Shown: positions 16,456 through 25,361 of the stretch, piece after piece | How positions within the stretch are numbered: the stretch's first letter is position 1 | Layout of the letters: each line of letters opens with the position of its first letter | NCBI RefSeq assembly: GCF_022953055.1 | Contig: NZ_JALJEJ010000003.1 | Coordinates: 1 to 64,000 of the forward strand | Reading direction: 5' to 3' | Source of the DNA: Mucilaginibacter straminoryzae | GTDB taxonomy: Bacteria; Bacteroidota; Bacteroidia; Sphingobacteriales; Sphingobacteriaceae | DNA: 64,000 nt | Translations under genes and position numbers: made by a program | The notes under the pieces: model-generated | The model's database searches: none | The model's input: the letters and a program-made list of their open reading frames with translations, nothing else | What the model was told of the DNA's origin: nothing

Positions 16456-18650
16456 TATTCCTGCGGCTCGTGCTGTTCTATAAAATCGTTCAATAAGGTT
16501 CTAACCTCGGCAGGGTTACGCAGGTAGAATTTTGCAGCAGAAAGATTGCTCCCCACCTTTATCGTTACTGCACTTTCCGGCAGAGTTTTAAACATATCCT
16601 CGTCAGTGGTATCGTCGCCGAAAGCAATAATGAAATCATAGTTTTTCATCTGCGACAGGCTTAATGAAGCTTTCCCCTTGCTGATCTCCATATTCTTTAC
16701 TTCCACAACTTTATTGCCAGGCAGCAGCTGTAAGCCTTTATCCGCCAGCATGTATTTAAGGGTATTCATTAATTCGTTCGCCCTAAGCTCTCCTAAACCC
16801 CTCGGCGCCGTACGGTAATGCCATACCAGTGAAAAGGTCTTCTCTTCGATTAAAGTACCGGGCGTACGGTCCACATACGTTTCCATAATCTGGTAAATAT
16901 CCTGCTTCCAGTTGTTGGATAGCCCGGTGATCCGTTGCCAGTCGCCATCCTCCGGTTTAGACCATGCGCCGTGCTCTGCAACAATCATTACCGGTAGGTC
17001 ACCGAACCATTCGTCCATATTCTCGTGCTTACGTCCGCTAATTAATACCACATCATTTTGCTGATCGGCAGCCAGCAATTTTAGCAAGTGGTAAAGTTGC
17101 CCGTCTGGTAAAGCCATATCGGCGTTTGGTTTAAAATCAACCAGGGTGCCATCGTAATCTAAAAAGATCAGCCGTTTTTTTGTTTTAATATAACGGTTGA
17201 TGATCGACTGTTTGGTGGCAGAACTCACATGCCGGGTTTGCATAGACCGCTGGTATTGTTTGGCTTCGTTCAGCCGGTCCATGAATATCTTCACCCAGTG
17301 CCCGATGTTGAACTTTGATACATTATACCGCATCTGGATCATCCGCCGCCGCTGCTCTTCTACAGGCATATTGATGGCCGTAACAATGGCATCGCGCACC
17401 TCGTGGGTATTGTTAGGATTAACGATGATCGCATCGATCAGCTCTTTTGATGCCCCCGCCATCTCGCTCAGGATCAGAATGCCGTCATTCTGCACGCGGC
17501 TGGCTACATACTCTTTACTCACCAGGTTCATGCCGTCGCGCATGGGCGTTACCAGGCATACATCGGCCGTACTATACAGTGCAGAAAGCGTTTCTATCGG
17601 GAAAGACTGGTAAAAATACTGAATCGGGCTCCAGTCGATATTGCGGTATCTGGCATTGATGTTACCCACCCGGCGGTCGATATGATCACGAAGTTCTTTA
17701 TACTGCGGCACCTGATCCCGCGATGGTACCACGATCATGTATAACGAAATCTTCCGGTGTAGTTCGGGATGTGTCTCTAGTAACAACTCGAAAGCCTGTA
17801 AGCGCTGCAGAATACCCTTGCTATAATCCAGCCGGTCTATAGAAAGTATTAATTTTTGTTCTTTAAAGGTTTCACAAATATGTTCAGACTCTTCCCTTAC
17901 CGAGGCACTGCGGGCAAGCTGGTCGTATTTCTTATCGTCTATACCCATCGGGAAAGATTCGATCACGATGCTGCGTTCGCCACAAGTTAAAATATTAGCA
18001 GAGGCATGTACAGGCAGGATCCGCGTTACTGCGCTCAGGAAGTGCCTTACATCATCGAAGGTGTGGAAACCAATGAGATCCGCGCCGATAATCCCCTCCA
18101 GTAACTCTTTTCTCCAGGGAATTAGCCGGAACATTTCGTGCGAAGGGAACGGGATGTGTAAAAAGAAACCGACAGCAACGTCCGGCATGGCCTTACGGAT
18201 CAGATCGGGTAGTAACAACAGTTGATAATCGTGTACCCAGATAGTATCGCCTGGCTCGGCATTGGCCAGCACCATATCGCAGAATTTTTGGTTAACCCGT
18301 TTGTATGCTTCCCAATTGGCGCGGTGGTAATGCGCATAGGTAGATGCGTAATAATGAAACACCGGCCAAAGTACCTCGTTAGAAAAACCTTCGTAAAACC
18401 GGTTGATCTCATCCTGCGTAAGAAAAACAGGGCAAAGGCTTATTTCCTGCAGTTGCTGGCTAACCTGCTTTTGCTCGTCTTCGTTATCAACTTCCAGACC
18501 GGGCCAGCCGATCCATAAGTTATCATCTTTTTTATAAATAGATCCCAAACCGGTTGCCAGACCTCCTTCGCTCGGCGAAAGCTGGTAGCCCGATTCGTCC
18601 TTACTTACTTTAACCGGCAAGCGGTTAGATACAATAATTACTTTAGGCAT
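16452..18650 (-). CDS. otsAB: Fused trehalose-6-phosphate synthase / phosphatase
   Basis: Bifunctional enzyme that makes trehalose from UDP-glucose and glucose-6-phosphate. Residues 1-465 are a GT20 synthase with WVHDYQ (138-143), GFFLHIPFPS, RLDYSKG and MRDGMNLVSKEY. Residues 490-732 are a HAD trehalose-phosphatase with nucleophile D498 in LDYDGTLVD, SGRKHE and the metal motif GDDTTDED. The order synthase then phosphatase in one chain is common in Bacteroidota. The product protects against osmotic and drying stress. It stands alone on its strand. Confidence 0.96.
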   Translation of the reverse strand: MPKVIIVSNRLPVKVSKDESGYQLSPSEGGLATGLGSIYKKDDNLWIGWPGLEVDNEDEQKQVSQQLQEISLCPVFLTQDEINRFYEGFSNEVLWPVFHYYASTYAHYHRANWEAYKRVNQKFCDMVLANAEPGDTIWVHDYQLLLLPDLIRKAMPDVAVGFFLHIPFPSHEMFRLIPWRKELLEGIIGADLIGFHTFDDVRHFLSAVTRILPVHASANILTCGERSIVIESFPMGIDDKKYDQLARSASVREESEHICETFKEQKLILSIDRLDYSKGILQRLQAFELLLETHPELHRKISLYMIVVPSRDQVPQYKELRDHIDRRVGNINARYRNIDWSPIQYFYQSFPIETLSALYSTADVCLVTPMRDGMNLVSKEYVASRVQNDGILILSEMAGASKELIDAIIVNPNNTHEVRDAIVTAINMPVEEQRRRMIQMRYNVSKFNIGHWVKIFMDRLNEAKQYQRSMQTRHVSSATKQSIINRYIKTKKRLIFLDYDGTLVDFKPNADMALPDGQLYHLLKLLAADQQNDVVLISGRKHENMDEWFGDLPVMIVAEHGAWSKPEDGDWQRITGLSNNWKQDIYQIMETYVDRTPGTLIEEKTFSLVWHYRTAPRGLGELRANELMNTLKYMLADKGLQLLPGNKVVEVKNMEISKGKASLSLSQMKNYDFIIAFGDDTTDEDMFKTLPESAVTIKVGSNLSAAKFYLRNPAEVRTLLNDFIEQHEPQEY

Positions 18651-18702
18651 AACAAGGGAATAACAGTTTTTTCCCTATTATGTTGCCATTTTAGCCTATA
18701 AA

Positions 18703-18731
18703 CAAAAAAGGCAGCACCTTTTGGTACTGCC
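18703..18731 (-). terminator. Intrinsic terminator after the PepSY-like gene
   Basis: Near-perfect 9-bp stem GGCAGCACC (18710-18718) and GGTACTGCC (18723-18731) with a four-base loop. On the minus strand the stem is followed by a T-run. It lies 26 bases beyond the stop of the gene at 18757. Confidence 0.85.
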
Positions 18732-18756
18732 CTTAAGCTTAATTTTTAAACCTTAA

Positions 18757-19260
18757 TTATTTAAGTTTGGTGTAGTAGTAAACACCAGCCTGAGGTGTAA
18801 CACGCACTACGATTTCTTCGTTATTGTTCTTCAAATCAACAAAATAAGCTACCGGCTCAACTGAACCTAAAAGGCGGTCAAGACCATCGGTGTTTTCTGC
18901 AGATTCGTATTTGATTACCTCGCCTACAGTGTAGTCTTTATATCTTGATTCGATTTCTTTTTTAGCTGAAGAAGGCAGTTTTTTGTAGGCAACGGCTTGG
19001 GTAGTGCCTAAAAACTCGCCTGTTCTGTTGTAGAACGCGCTCATTTTAACATCGTCTAAAACGAATTCAGCTTTTTCGCCGAAGTTGGTAGATGACCAGT
19101 TTACATTTTCTGCACCGCTGAACTGAGCTTCGAACTGGTTTAAAGCCTGATAAGAAACGTTTGAAGTTTTAGACTCCGCTTTTGCTTTTTCTTTATCTAT
19201 TGCAAAAGCGCTTGTGCATAAAGTTACAGCAACTGCTGCGGTTAAAATAATCTTTTTCAT
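18757..19260 (-). CDS. Secreted PepSY-like protein
   Basis: A 20-residue signal peptide ends at SAFA. The mature part of about 147 residues has the pattern of Bacteroidota PepSY-like / beta-lactamase-inhibitor-like proteins: ALNQFEAQFSGAENVNW, an FYNRTGEFLGTT strand turn, and LPSSAKKEIESRYKDYTVGEV. Such proteins usually bind peptides or proteins in the periplasm, but no partner is known here. It has its own terminator and a long AT-rich upstream region, so it is probably a single-gene unit. Confidence 0.75.
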   Translation of the reverse strand: MKKIILTAAVAVTLCTSAFAIDKEKAKAESKTSNVSYQALNQFEAQFSGAENVNWSSTNFGEKAEFVLDDVKMSAFYNRTGEFLGTTQAVAYKKLPSSAKKEIESRYKDYTVGEVIKYESAENTDGLDRLLGSVEPVAYFVDLKNNNEEIVVRVTPQAGVYYYTKLK

Positions 19261-19470
19261 AGTTCTTAATTTTTAAATCCGCAACAAATATAAATACATA
19301 TTGAAAAATTGAAAAATAAAATTTAATTTTTATGTGAATTTGATAATAAATATAGGTTTTTTATAAAAAGTAAATTTTGACACCCTTATTTCTTGCTCTT
19401 TTTTGAAATCTGTTAAAGTTAGTGAGTTTTAGTTAGTGTATATTTAACAATAAGGTAACGTTGGGATATA

Positions 19471-19498
19471 AAAAAAGCAGCCCTTTTTGAGCTGCTTT
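19471..19498 (-). terminator. Intrinsic terminator after the SDR gene
   Basis: Perfect 8-bp stem AAAGCAGC (19474-19481) and GCTGCTTT (19491-19498) around a nine-base loop, followed on the minus strand by a run of T. It is about 20 bases beyond the stop of the minus-strand dehydrogenase gene. Confidence 0.85.
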
Positions 19499-19520
19499 CG
19501 ATATAATTGAACCAAATACC

Positions 19521-20327
19521 TTAACCGTTATCTGCAAAACCGGGGTACAAGGTCATGCCGCCATCACTAAATATGGTGGTGCCGGTGATATAGTCAGCAT
19601 CATCAGAGGCAAGCCACACCGCCAGGTTACCAATATCTTCCGGCTGACCGATACGCCCGTAAGGGATCAGTTCCAAAAGTTTGTTCAAAGCTTCCGGAGT
19701 CTCCCACGCTGATTTATTGATCGGTGTTTGAATAGCACCCGGACCAATTGCCACTACCCTGATCTTATGCGGAGCCAGTTCCTGCGCCATGCTTTTCATC
19801 ATCATCGAAATTCCTCCCTTACTCGATGCGTAATTAACGTGCCCTGCCCATGGAATCACTTCGTGCACACTGCTCATGCAAATGATTTTTCCAGCCGCTT
19901 TACTTACGCCATCAACCACGCCCCTACGGATAAATTCCCTCGCGGCTTCGCGGGCGCAAAGAAACTGCCCGGTAAGGTTTACGCTGATTACTTTGTTCCA
20001 TTGTTCAAGCGTCATATCTACCAGCTTAGCATCCTGCTGTAAGCCGGAATTGTTCACCAGGATATCAATGGTACCATAGCGGCTGAACATTTCCTTAAAC
20101 ATACCAAGCACCTGGTCTTCCTGGCTTACGTCTGTTTGCCAGCTGTAAGCCTCGCCGCCGGCAGCTGTAATTTCGTTAACTACCTCTTCGGCATGTTTCT
20201 TATTATGAACATAGTTGATCACTACCTTCGCTCCTGCTTTAGCCATGGCCAACGCCACGCCTTTGCCTATCCCGCTGTCGCTACCGGTGATGAGGGCCGC
20301 CTGGCCTTTCAAGGGTGTTGTATTCAT
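19521..20327 (-). CDS. Short-chain dehydrogenase, glucose 1-dehydrogenase-like
   Basis: Classical SDR of 268 residues. The NAD(P) site is TGSDSGIG (15-22), the NNSG block follows at about 92, and the catalytic Y and K are in YASSKGG. The ending TGTTIFSDGGMTLYPGF is typical of proteins annotated as glucose 1-dehydrogenase, although true substrates vary. It is monocistronic, with a terminator downstream and a perfect inverted repeat directly before its start codon. Confidence 0.88.
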   Translation of the reverse strand: MNTTPLKGQAALITGSDSGIGKGVALAMAKAGAKVVINYVHNKKHAEEVVNEITAAGGEAYSWQTDVSQEDQVLGMFKEMFSRYGTIDILVNNSGLQQDAKLVDMTLEQWNKVISVNLTGQFLCAREAAREFIRRGVVDGVSKAAGKIICMSSVHEVIPWAGHVNYASSKGGISMMMKSMAQELAPHKIRVVAIGPGAIQTPINKSAWETPEALNKLLELIPYGRIGQPEDIGNLAVWLASDDADYITGTTIFSDGGMTLYPGFADNG

Positions 20328-20330
20328 ATC

Positions 20331-20354
20331 AGATATATTTTTCTAAATATATCT
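20331..20354 (-). promoter_or_regulatory. 10-bp perfect inverted repeat before the SDR start
   Basis: AGATATATTT (20331-20340), loop TTCT, AAATATATCT (20345-20354). It ends three bases before the SDR start codon. It could be an operator or a hairpin in the 5' leader that hides the ribosome site; AT-rich composition weakens the case. Confidence 0.45.
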
Positions 20355-20455
20355 ATCCAATAGATTTTAATCCAATATGTTTTGAGAAATCAGCAATAAA
20401 AAATCCCCTTGCTTTTAACCAGAGGACGATATGGCGTTTTTATAAAAACCGGAGA

Positions 20456-21199
20456 TTACAGCGCCTTAATATAATCTAAAAACAGGTAAAGCGCCTGTTT
20501 CTTTGCATCAGTTAAAGGGAAATCTATCTTATGCATCAGGTAATCGCGGATATCAAAATCCTCCCGCATCGGCAATTCTTTAAAAAGCTCCTCGCGATGA
20601 TCAAGCCCAAACTGTAAAGATTTGTTTAACTCGTCCACAAACTCCTGAGGGATGGGCTTATTAGCAATCCAGGCTGCGAAGGTAAAAGGCAGACCGGTAA
20701 ATTTTTGCCATTCTTCTGCCAGATCGTATACGTAAGCATATTTATCTTTTTTACCAAAAGTACGGTCGCCGATCTGGACAAAAGCGGTATACGGATCTTG
20801 CGAGTTACTATAATCGGCAGCGTCTGTTATTTGCTCGGGGCTAATCTTCCAGTAATTCTTCATCAGCACCTTCGCCAGGTTGTTTGAACTGCGCGACTGA
20901 GGATCCAATTGAATTTTTTTTACCTCATGAATTTCGCAGTTGCTAAAAATAAAAACTGAATTAACTGCGCCTACAGCGCCGATGCAATAATCAGAAACAA
21001 TGTGCCACTCGGGTAAGCTTAACGCAGCTGCTACCGGTATCAGACCAATATCTACCCGGTCGTCTATCAGTTTCTGTGCACATTCTGCCGGGATATCCAG
21101 GCTCAAATCAATTTTATTAATAATATCGGTATGCTGCAGGCCATACAAAAACGGTTTGGTGTTGGTATAGCTTACAGCAGATATGCGTATCTTATTCAA
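20456..21199 (-). CDS. mqnA: Chorismate dehydratase (futalosine pathway)
   Basis: Converts chorismate to 3-enolpyruvyl-benzoate, the first step of the futalosine route to menaquinone. The 247-residue protein has the MqnA start RISAVSYTNTKPFLYGL, the DIGLIPVAA block and SRSSNNLAKVLM, with the periplasmic-binding-protein type II fold expected of the family. It sits six bases after a histidine phosphatase gene in an operon that begins with mqnE, which strongly supports the call. Confidence 0.95.
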   Translation of the reverse strand: MNKIRISAVSYTNTKPFLYGLQHTDIINKIDLSLDIPAECAQKLIDDRVDIGLIPVAAALSLPEWHIVSDYCIGAVGAVNSVFIFSNCEIHEVKKIQLDPQSRSSNNLAKVLMKNYWKISPEQITDAADYSNSQDPYTAFVQIGDRTFGKKDKYAYVYDLAEEWQKFTGLPFTFAAWIANKPIPQEFVDELNKSLQFGLDHREELFKELPMREDFDIRDYLMHKIDFPLTDAKKQALYLFLDYIKAL

Positions 21200-21205
21200 G
21201 GCAGA

Positions 21206-21826
21206 TTAAAAATATTGTAAATGAATAGAATTGTTAAAATCGACGATGGTGAATTTCTCGCCGTCGAAAGTGAGTTTGTAAAGCACCAGGTTCTGATGCG
21301 GAAAGTTTTCCATTTTGGTAAGCGGCGTATCTGTCAGCAGACATAAAAGCATCCGCATGGCGCGGCCGTGCATACAGATCAACACGTTCTTTTCCTCTGG
21401 CTTGCTCATGATATGTGCCATGGCCTCGCGTTGTCTCGCTTGTACCTCCAGTGGGCTTTCACCACCTTCAAACTTGGCATCCAGATCTCCGGACGTCCAC
21501 TTCCGCATAATACTTAAATAAGCTGCTTTAGTTTCCGGTGTACTGGGTTGCCCTTCCTGCACGCCCCAAGCTAACTCGTCAAGGCCTGAAAGTTTTTCAA
21601 ACGGAATCCCTTTATCAATAAATGGTTGTATGCTCTGCTGCGTACGTTTCAGCATAGAGATATAGATCTTATCAAAATGCAGATAACCGTAAGCCTTGAA
21701 AAACTGCTCGGCCTGCTTGCGGCCCTCGTCGTTTAAATCAGTATCCATCCCCCGTCCCTGTACAATACCCTGTTTATTAAGATCTGTTTGTCCGTGACGA
21801 ACGATGTATAAAGTTTTAAGAACCAT
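21206..21826 (-). CDS. Histidine phosphatase family protein
   Basis: Phosphoglycerate-mutase-like fold with the catalytic RHG motif in YIVRHGQTDLN at residues 8-10 and the second histidine in CMHGRAMRML. The 206-residue length fits cofactor-independent-type phosphatases of this superfamily such as alpha-ribazole or sugar phosphatases. The gene lies between mqnE and mqnA on the same strand with short gaps. Its substrate is unknown; a role in removing a phosphate or nucleotide by-product of the pathway is only inference from position. Confidence 0.88.
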   Translation of the reverse strand: MVLKTLYIVRHGQTDLNKQGIVQGRGMDTDLNDEGRKQAEQFFKAYGYLHFDKIYISMLKRTQQSIQPFIDKGIPFEKLSGLDELAWGVQEGQPSTPETKAAYLSIMRKWTSGDLDAKFEGGESPLEVQARQREAMAHIMSKPEEKNVLICMHGRAMRMLLCLLTDTPLTKMENFPHQNLVLYKLTFDGEKFTIVDFNNSIHLQYF

Positions 21827-21862
21827 TTAAATAGTAGCGTATTTGTTAGTTTGTAAAGTGTT

Positions 21863-23056
21863 TTAGTTCACAACGGGCAGCTTGTAAAACTGCGGCTTGG
21901 TTTCTTCAGGAAATTCGTAGTTCGTATAATCTGTCACCACGTTATACAACGTATCCCTTTCAATGGGTTGCCTTCCCGCATTTTTTATCAACTGTACCAG
22001 TTCCTTAGTACTCATGGCCGGGTGCTGTTCTTCTGCACCTGCCATGGAATAGATCTTGGTAGTATCATCCAAAGTACCGTCGATATCATCAACACCAAAA
22101 TTTAAAGAAAGTTGGGCGGTGGTACGGCTGATCATGGCCCAGTATGCCTTCACATGGTCGAAATTATCCAGGTAAATGCGTGCAACGGCATAATTACGCA
22201 AGTCTTCGATCACACTTGATTCCGGCACGTGCGACATCTGGTTATCCTGGTTACGGAATTTTAGCGGAATAAAGGTTTGGAATCCCCCGGTTTCGTCCTG
22301 TAGCTGGCGCAAGCGTTCCATGTGGTCTACCCGGTGCCAATACTGTTCAATGTGGCCGTAAAGCATGGTGGCGTTTGAACGCATGCCTAATTTATGCCAC
22401 TCGCGGTGAATATCCAACCACTGATCGGCGGTACATTTGTCTTTGGCAATCTGCTCCCTTATCTCGGGATGGAAAATTTCGGCGCCGCCCCCCGGCATCG
22501 ACTCTAACCCGGCAGCCTTCATGGCGGCCATCCCTGTTGCATAATCCACTTTAGCTTTTTTAAAGATATAGTGGTATTCAACAGGCGTCAGTGCTTTCAC
22601 ATGCAGCTCCGGACGGTGTTCCTTAATACGGCTGAAAAGTTCCGCGTAAAAAGGCATATCATATTGTGGTAAAACTCCACCTACAATATGTACCTCTGTC
22701 ACCGGCTCGTTATCGTATTTTTTTACGATGTCCAGCATTTCTTCCATCGTATACTCCCATCCTTCTGATCGTTGTTTAATCAGGCGAGAATAAGAGCAAA
22801 ACTTACAATCGTAAACGCAAAGGTTAGTCGGCTCGATATGGAAGTTTCGATTAAAGTAGGTTTTATCGCCGTGGCGCTTGTTGCGGATATAATTCGCTAA
22901 TACACCAAGATAGGCAAGTTCTCCTTTTTCAAACAACAGTACACCCTCATCAAAGGTAATACGTTGTTGGTTTGAAACTTTTCGGGCTATATTTTTTAGA
23001 TCGTCAGAAAGGCGGTCGTCATTTAATAATAACTGTATTTGTTCGTCAGCGTCCAT
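21863..23056 (-). CDS. mqnE: Aminofutalosine synthase, radical SAM
   Basis: Joins 3-enolpyruvyl-benzoate and SAM to give aminofutalosine in menaquinone synthesis. The radical SAM cluster cysteines are C80, C84 and C87 in NLCVYDCKFC. The 397-residue length and the blocks VHIVGGVLPQYDMPFY and ESMPGGGAEIFHPEIR fit MqnE rather than the related MqnC. It heads a minus-strand cluster with the phosphatase and mqnA, so the organism makes menaquinone by the futalosine route. Confidence 0.95.
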   Translation of the reverse strand: MDADEQIQLLLNDDRLSDDLKNIARKVSNQQRITFDEGVLLFEKGELAYLGVLANYIRNKRHGDKTYFNRNFHIEPTNLCVYDCKFCSYSRLIKQRSEGWEYTMEEMLDIVKKYDNEPVTEVHIVGGVLPQYDMPFYAELFSRIKEHRPELHVKALTPVEYHYIFKKAKVDYATGMAAMKAAGLESMPGGGAEIFHPEIREQIAKDKCTADQWLDIHREWHKLGMRSNATMLYGHIEQYWHRVDHMERLRQLQDETGGFQTFIPLKFRNQDNQMSHVPESSVIEDLRNYAVARIYLDNFDHVKAYWAMISRTTAQLSLNFGVDDIDGTLDDTTKIYSMAGAEEQHPAMSTKELVQLIKNAGRQPIERDTLYNVVTDYTNYEFPEETKPQFYKLPVVN

Positions 23057-23147
23057 TAAATCACTTTTTGCAAAAGTAATAATCCCTGCGTTAACGCATA
23101 TCAGTTACATGTAAGAAATGTAAAGAATTATTTAACCCGGGTTAGGT

Positions 23148-23666
23148 TTAATTAACAACCCGCGATATATTGGTAATGGTGATACCGCGAAAACAATCAT
23201 CCTGGCAACCTTTTGGCACATAACCGCAGCCAGAGATCATTCCGTTATTTTTCGTCTCAAAAAACACATCATTATCTTTGGTATTTACGTTCAGCCATTC
23301 GTTTTTAGCTTTATCATAAATCTGATCTAAAGTTAGCGCAGGTGCGCCATCGCTGTGACTGCCGATCTGTCCCTGGTCTTCTGTCCACACCACCGGATTA
23401 ACCGGTGCAGGGCTATTTGCGGGATAGATTGCTTTATACTCGCGTTTAGTAACCACCCCGTTTGTAACGGTTATTTTAGTATCTGCTGCAAAACCAAATA
23501 CAGAACCATAGTTAACAGTGTAGCTGTAAGAATTATTTACTTCTTGCTGAAAGTTTTTCCAGGCCTGGTAGCTTTTATTAAATTCGGACTGGTGGCTAAT
23601 GTCGTCTTTTTTGCATGAAACCAAAGCTACAGCGATGTTTAGTGCGATAAGTAAAGTTTTTTTCAT
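23148..23666 (-). CDS. Lipoprotein of unknown function, DUF6174-like
   Basis: A signal peptide leads to the lipobox LVSC (C18), so the protein is probably membrane-anchored. The mature part has a tryptophan-rich start (YQAWKNFQQ), a SYSYTVNYGSVFG strand and a VTNGVV turn, which resembles DUF6174. Four cysteines cluster near the end (SGCGYVPKGCQDDC), perhaps a small disulfide knot. Function is unknown. It is 90 bases upstream of mqnE on the same strand but unrelated in role. Confidence 0.6.
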   Translation of the reverse strand: MKKTLLIALNIAVALVSCKKDDISHQSEFNKSYQAWKNFQQEVNNSYSYTVNYGSVFGFAADTKITVTNGVVTKREYKAIYPANSPAPVNPVVWTEDQGQIGSHSDGAPALTLDQIYDKAKNEWLNVNTKDNDVFFETKNNGMISGCGYVPKGCQDDCFRGITITNISRVVN

Positions 23667-23746
23667 CGGGTTGTTTTTAAATTGTTACGTTCTATATTTC
23701 TATTTCGCAACAGCACACTTCGAAAATTCTTCTTTATTTTGAAGCT

Positions 23747-24868
23747 ATGCATATCGAGACCATCGCCATACACGCGGGCAACAGAACCGACGAAGCTTCG
23801 CAAGCAGTTATTCAGCCTATTGTACTTTCTACCACTTTTGAAAGAAATGAAACAGGTGATTATCCGAAGGGGTATATTTACAGCCGTGCGGCTAACCCCA
23901 ACCGCGAGCTGCTGGAGAATGTACTGGCCAAGCTGGAGCTGGGCGCAGATGCGGCGGCTTTCTCTTCTGGCAATGCAGCAGGTATGGCTGTATTCCAGTC
24001 GTTAAAACCGGGTACCCACGTGATCGGGCCGGACGATATGTACCACGGTTTGCGTAACCAATTGAAGACCCTGTTTGCAGGTATCCTGGAATTTGATTTT
24101 GTAGACCTGACCGATATTTCTGTTTTTGAAAAAACAATCAGACCCAACACCGGGCTTTTGTGGATTGAAACGCCTTCTAATCCGCTGATGAAAATAACGG
24201 ACATTGACGCGCTGGTTAAGTTAGCGCACGAGCGAAACATTAAAGTAGCTTGTGATAATACTTTCGCTTCTCCTGTTTGCCAGCAGCCGCTAACGTTAGG
24301 GGCCGACCTGGTGATGCATTCGACTACAAAATACCTGAGCGGGCATAGCGATATTACCGGTGGTGTTTTGATTACCCCGGTTAAAGATGAATGGTGGGAG
24401 AAAATCAGGCAGATACAACAGTTGGGCGGGGCTATTCCTTCGCCGCTGGACTGCTATATGCTTACCCGCAGCATAAAAACCCTGCCTTACCGCATGCGCG
24501 GCCACGTACAAAACGCGCAGTTATTGGCAGAATACCTGGAAAAGCACCCCAAAGTAGAAGAAGTAATGTATCCGGGCTTGCCCTCGCACCCGCAATATGA
24601 ACTTGCGAAAAAGCAGATGAACTATGCCGGCGGTATGCTTTCTTTTGTAGTAAGAGGCGGCAAGGAAGAAGCATTTAAGGTAGCGGCATCCTGCAAAATA
24701 TTTACCCATGCAACTAGCCTGGGTGGTGTGGAAAGCCTGATCGAGCAGCGCGCATCTAACGAAGGGCCGGACAGCACCCTGCCGCAAAATCTTTTACGGG
24801 TTTCTGTTGGCTTAGAACACATTGACGACCTGATTGAAGATATAGCCGCCGCCCTGGGCGAGATTTAG
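23747..24868 (+). CDS. metB: Cystathionine gamma-synthase-like PLP enzyme
   Basis: Cys/Met metabolism PLP enzyme of 373 residues. The PLP lysine is K195 in MHSTTKYLSGH, and the YSRAANPNR and ETPSNPLM motifs are present. It could be a cystathionine gamma-synthase or a beta/gamma-lyase; sequence reading alone cannot separate them, so the symbol is provisional. It lies 0.7 kb upstream of metY-metX on the same strand, which supports a role in sulfur amino acid metabolism, but it has no visible SAM riboswitch of its own. Confidence 0.85.
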   Translation: MHIETIAIHAGNRTDEASQAVIQPIVLSTTFERNETGDYPKGYIYSRAANPNRELLENVLAKLELGADAAAFSSGNAAGMAVFQSLKPGTHVIGPDDMYHGLRNQLKTLFAGILEFDFVDLTDISVFEKTIRPNTGLLWIETPSNPLMKITDIDALVKLAHERNIKVACDNTFASPVCQQPLTLGADLVMHSTTKYLSGHSDITGGVLITPVKDEWWEKIRQIQQLGGAIPSPLDCYMLTRSIKTLPYRMRGHVQNAQLLAEYLEKHPKVEEVMYPGLPSHPQYELAKKQMNYAGGMLSFVVRGGKEEAFKVAASCKIFTHATSLGGVESLIEQRASNEGPDSTLPQNLLRVSVGLEHIDDLIEDIAAALGEI

Positions 24869-25023
24869 AATTTCTCATCCTCTTTTTTGTGCTTTTCGGG
24901 CTTAAGTTCAGAGCCTTCTATCTGCCGTTCCAGGTTCTTTTTATCACGGTTATTCTGGCGTATCAGAAATACCAGCAAAAGAATTACAACTACAGCAACG
25001 ATGGTAATGGTTAGGTAGTTCAT
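24865..25023 (-). CDS. Small single-pass membrane protein
   Basis: A 52-codon ORF starting at the ATG at 25023. The first 20 residues form a hydrophobic helix (NYLTITIVAVVVILLLVFLI) and the rest is highly charged, ending KPEKHKKEDEKF. The helix followed by a basic and acidic tail is a convincing membrane-anchor layout. Its stop codon overlaps the end of the convergent metB-like gene. No function can be assigned. Confidence 0.6.
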   Translation of the reverse strand: MNYLTITIVAVVVILLLVFLIRQNNRDKKNLERQIEGSELKPEKHKKEDEKF

Positions 25024-25159
25024 AGTCGGGATATTGATTAAATTTAATAAAGTTCGATTTTTTGAATCGTTTATTTTTGTGGCCGGTTATTAAATTATCA
25101 TTAATTTATCTTGTTTTTTGCTATCGTTTATTAAGGAAATTTAAAAAAATAGAATTTAA

Positions 25160-25192
25160 TTTGGAATTTACTTTTTAAAACACCTACCTTTG
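25160..25192 (+). promoter_or_regulatory. Canonical Bacteroidota promoter for the metY-metX leader
   Basis: A -33 TTTG at 25160-25163 and a -7 TACCTTTG at 25185-25192 are separated by 21 bases, matching the TTTG-N19-21-TAnnTTTG consensus. Transcription would begin near 25199, giving a leader of almost 400 bases before metY. Confidence 0.8.
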
Positions 25193-25241
25193 AAACAATA
25201 TTTGGTAGAGATACCAAGATCAATCTCCTCATAGGTTTTTG

Positions 25242-25352
25242 ATTTATATAGAAGCGGCGAGAGAACAGGCTCAACTGACCCGCTGGCAACCCTTACCGAG
25301 TAAGAAGGTGCCAATTCCTGACCCGGAAATAATTAACCCGGGAAATATAAAT
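25242..25352 (+). ncRNA. SAM-I (S-box) riboswitch
   Basis: The core shows the S-box marks TGACCC, GGCAACC and GGTGCCAATTCCTG at normal spacing. P1 is a perfect 8-bp helix, ATTTATAT (25242-25249) with ATATAAAT (25345-25352). CAGG pairs with CCTG to form the next helix, and CCCGG (25322-25326) with CCGGG (25338-25342) makes a P4-like hairpin. The class binds S-adenosylmethionine. No U-run terminator follows, so control is probably at translation. The first ORF after it is a Cys/Met-rich leader, not metY. Confidence 0.9.
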
Positions 25353-25361
25353 GGATAAAAA

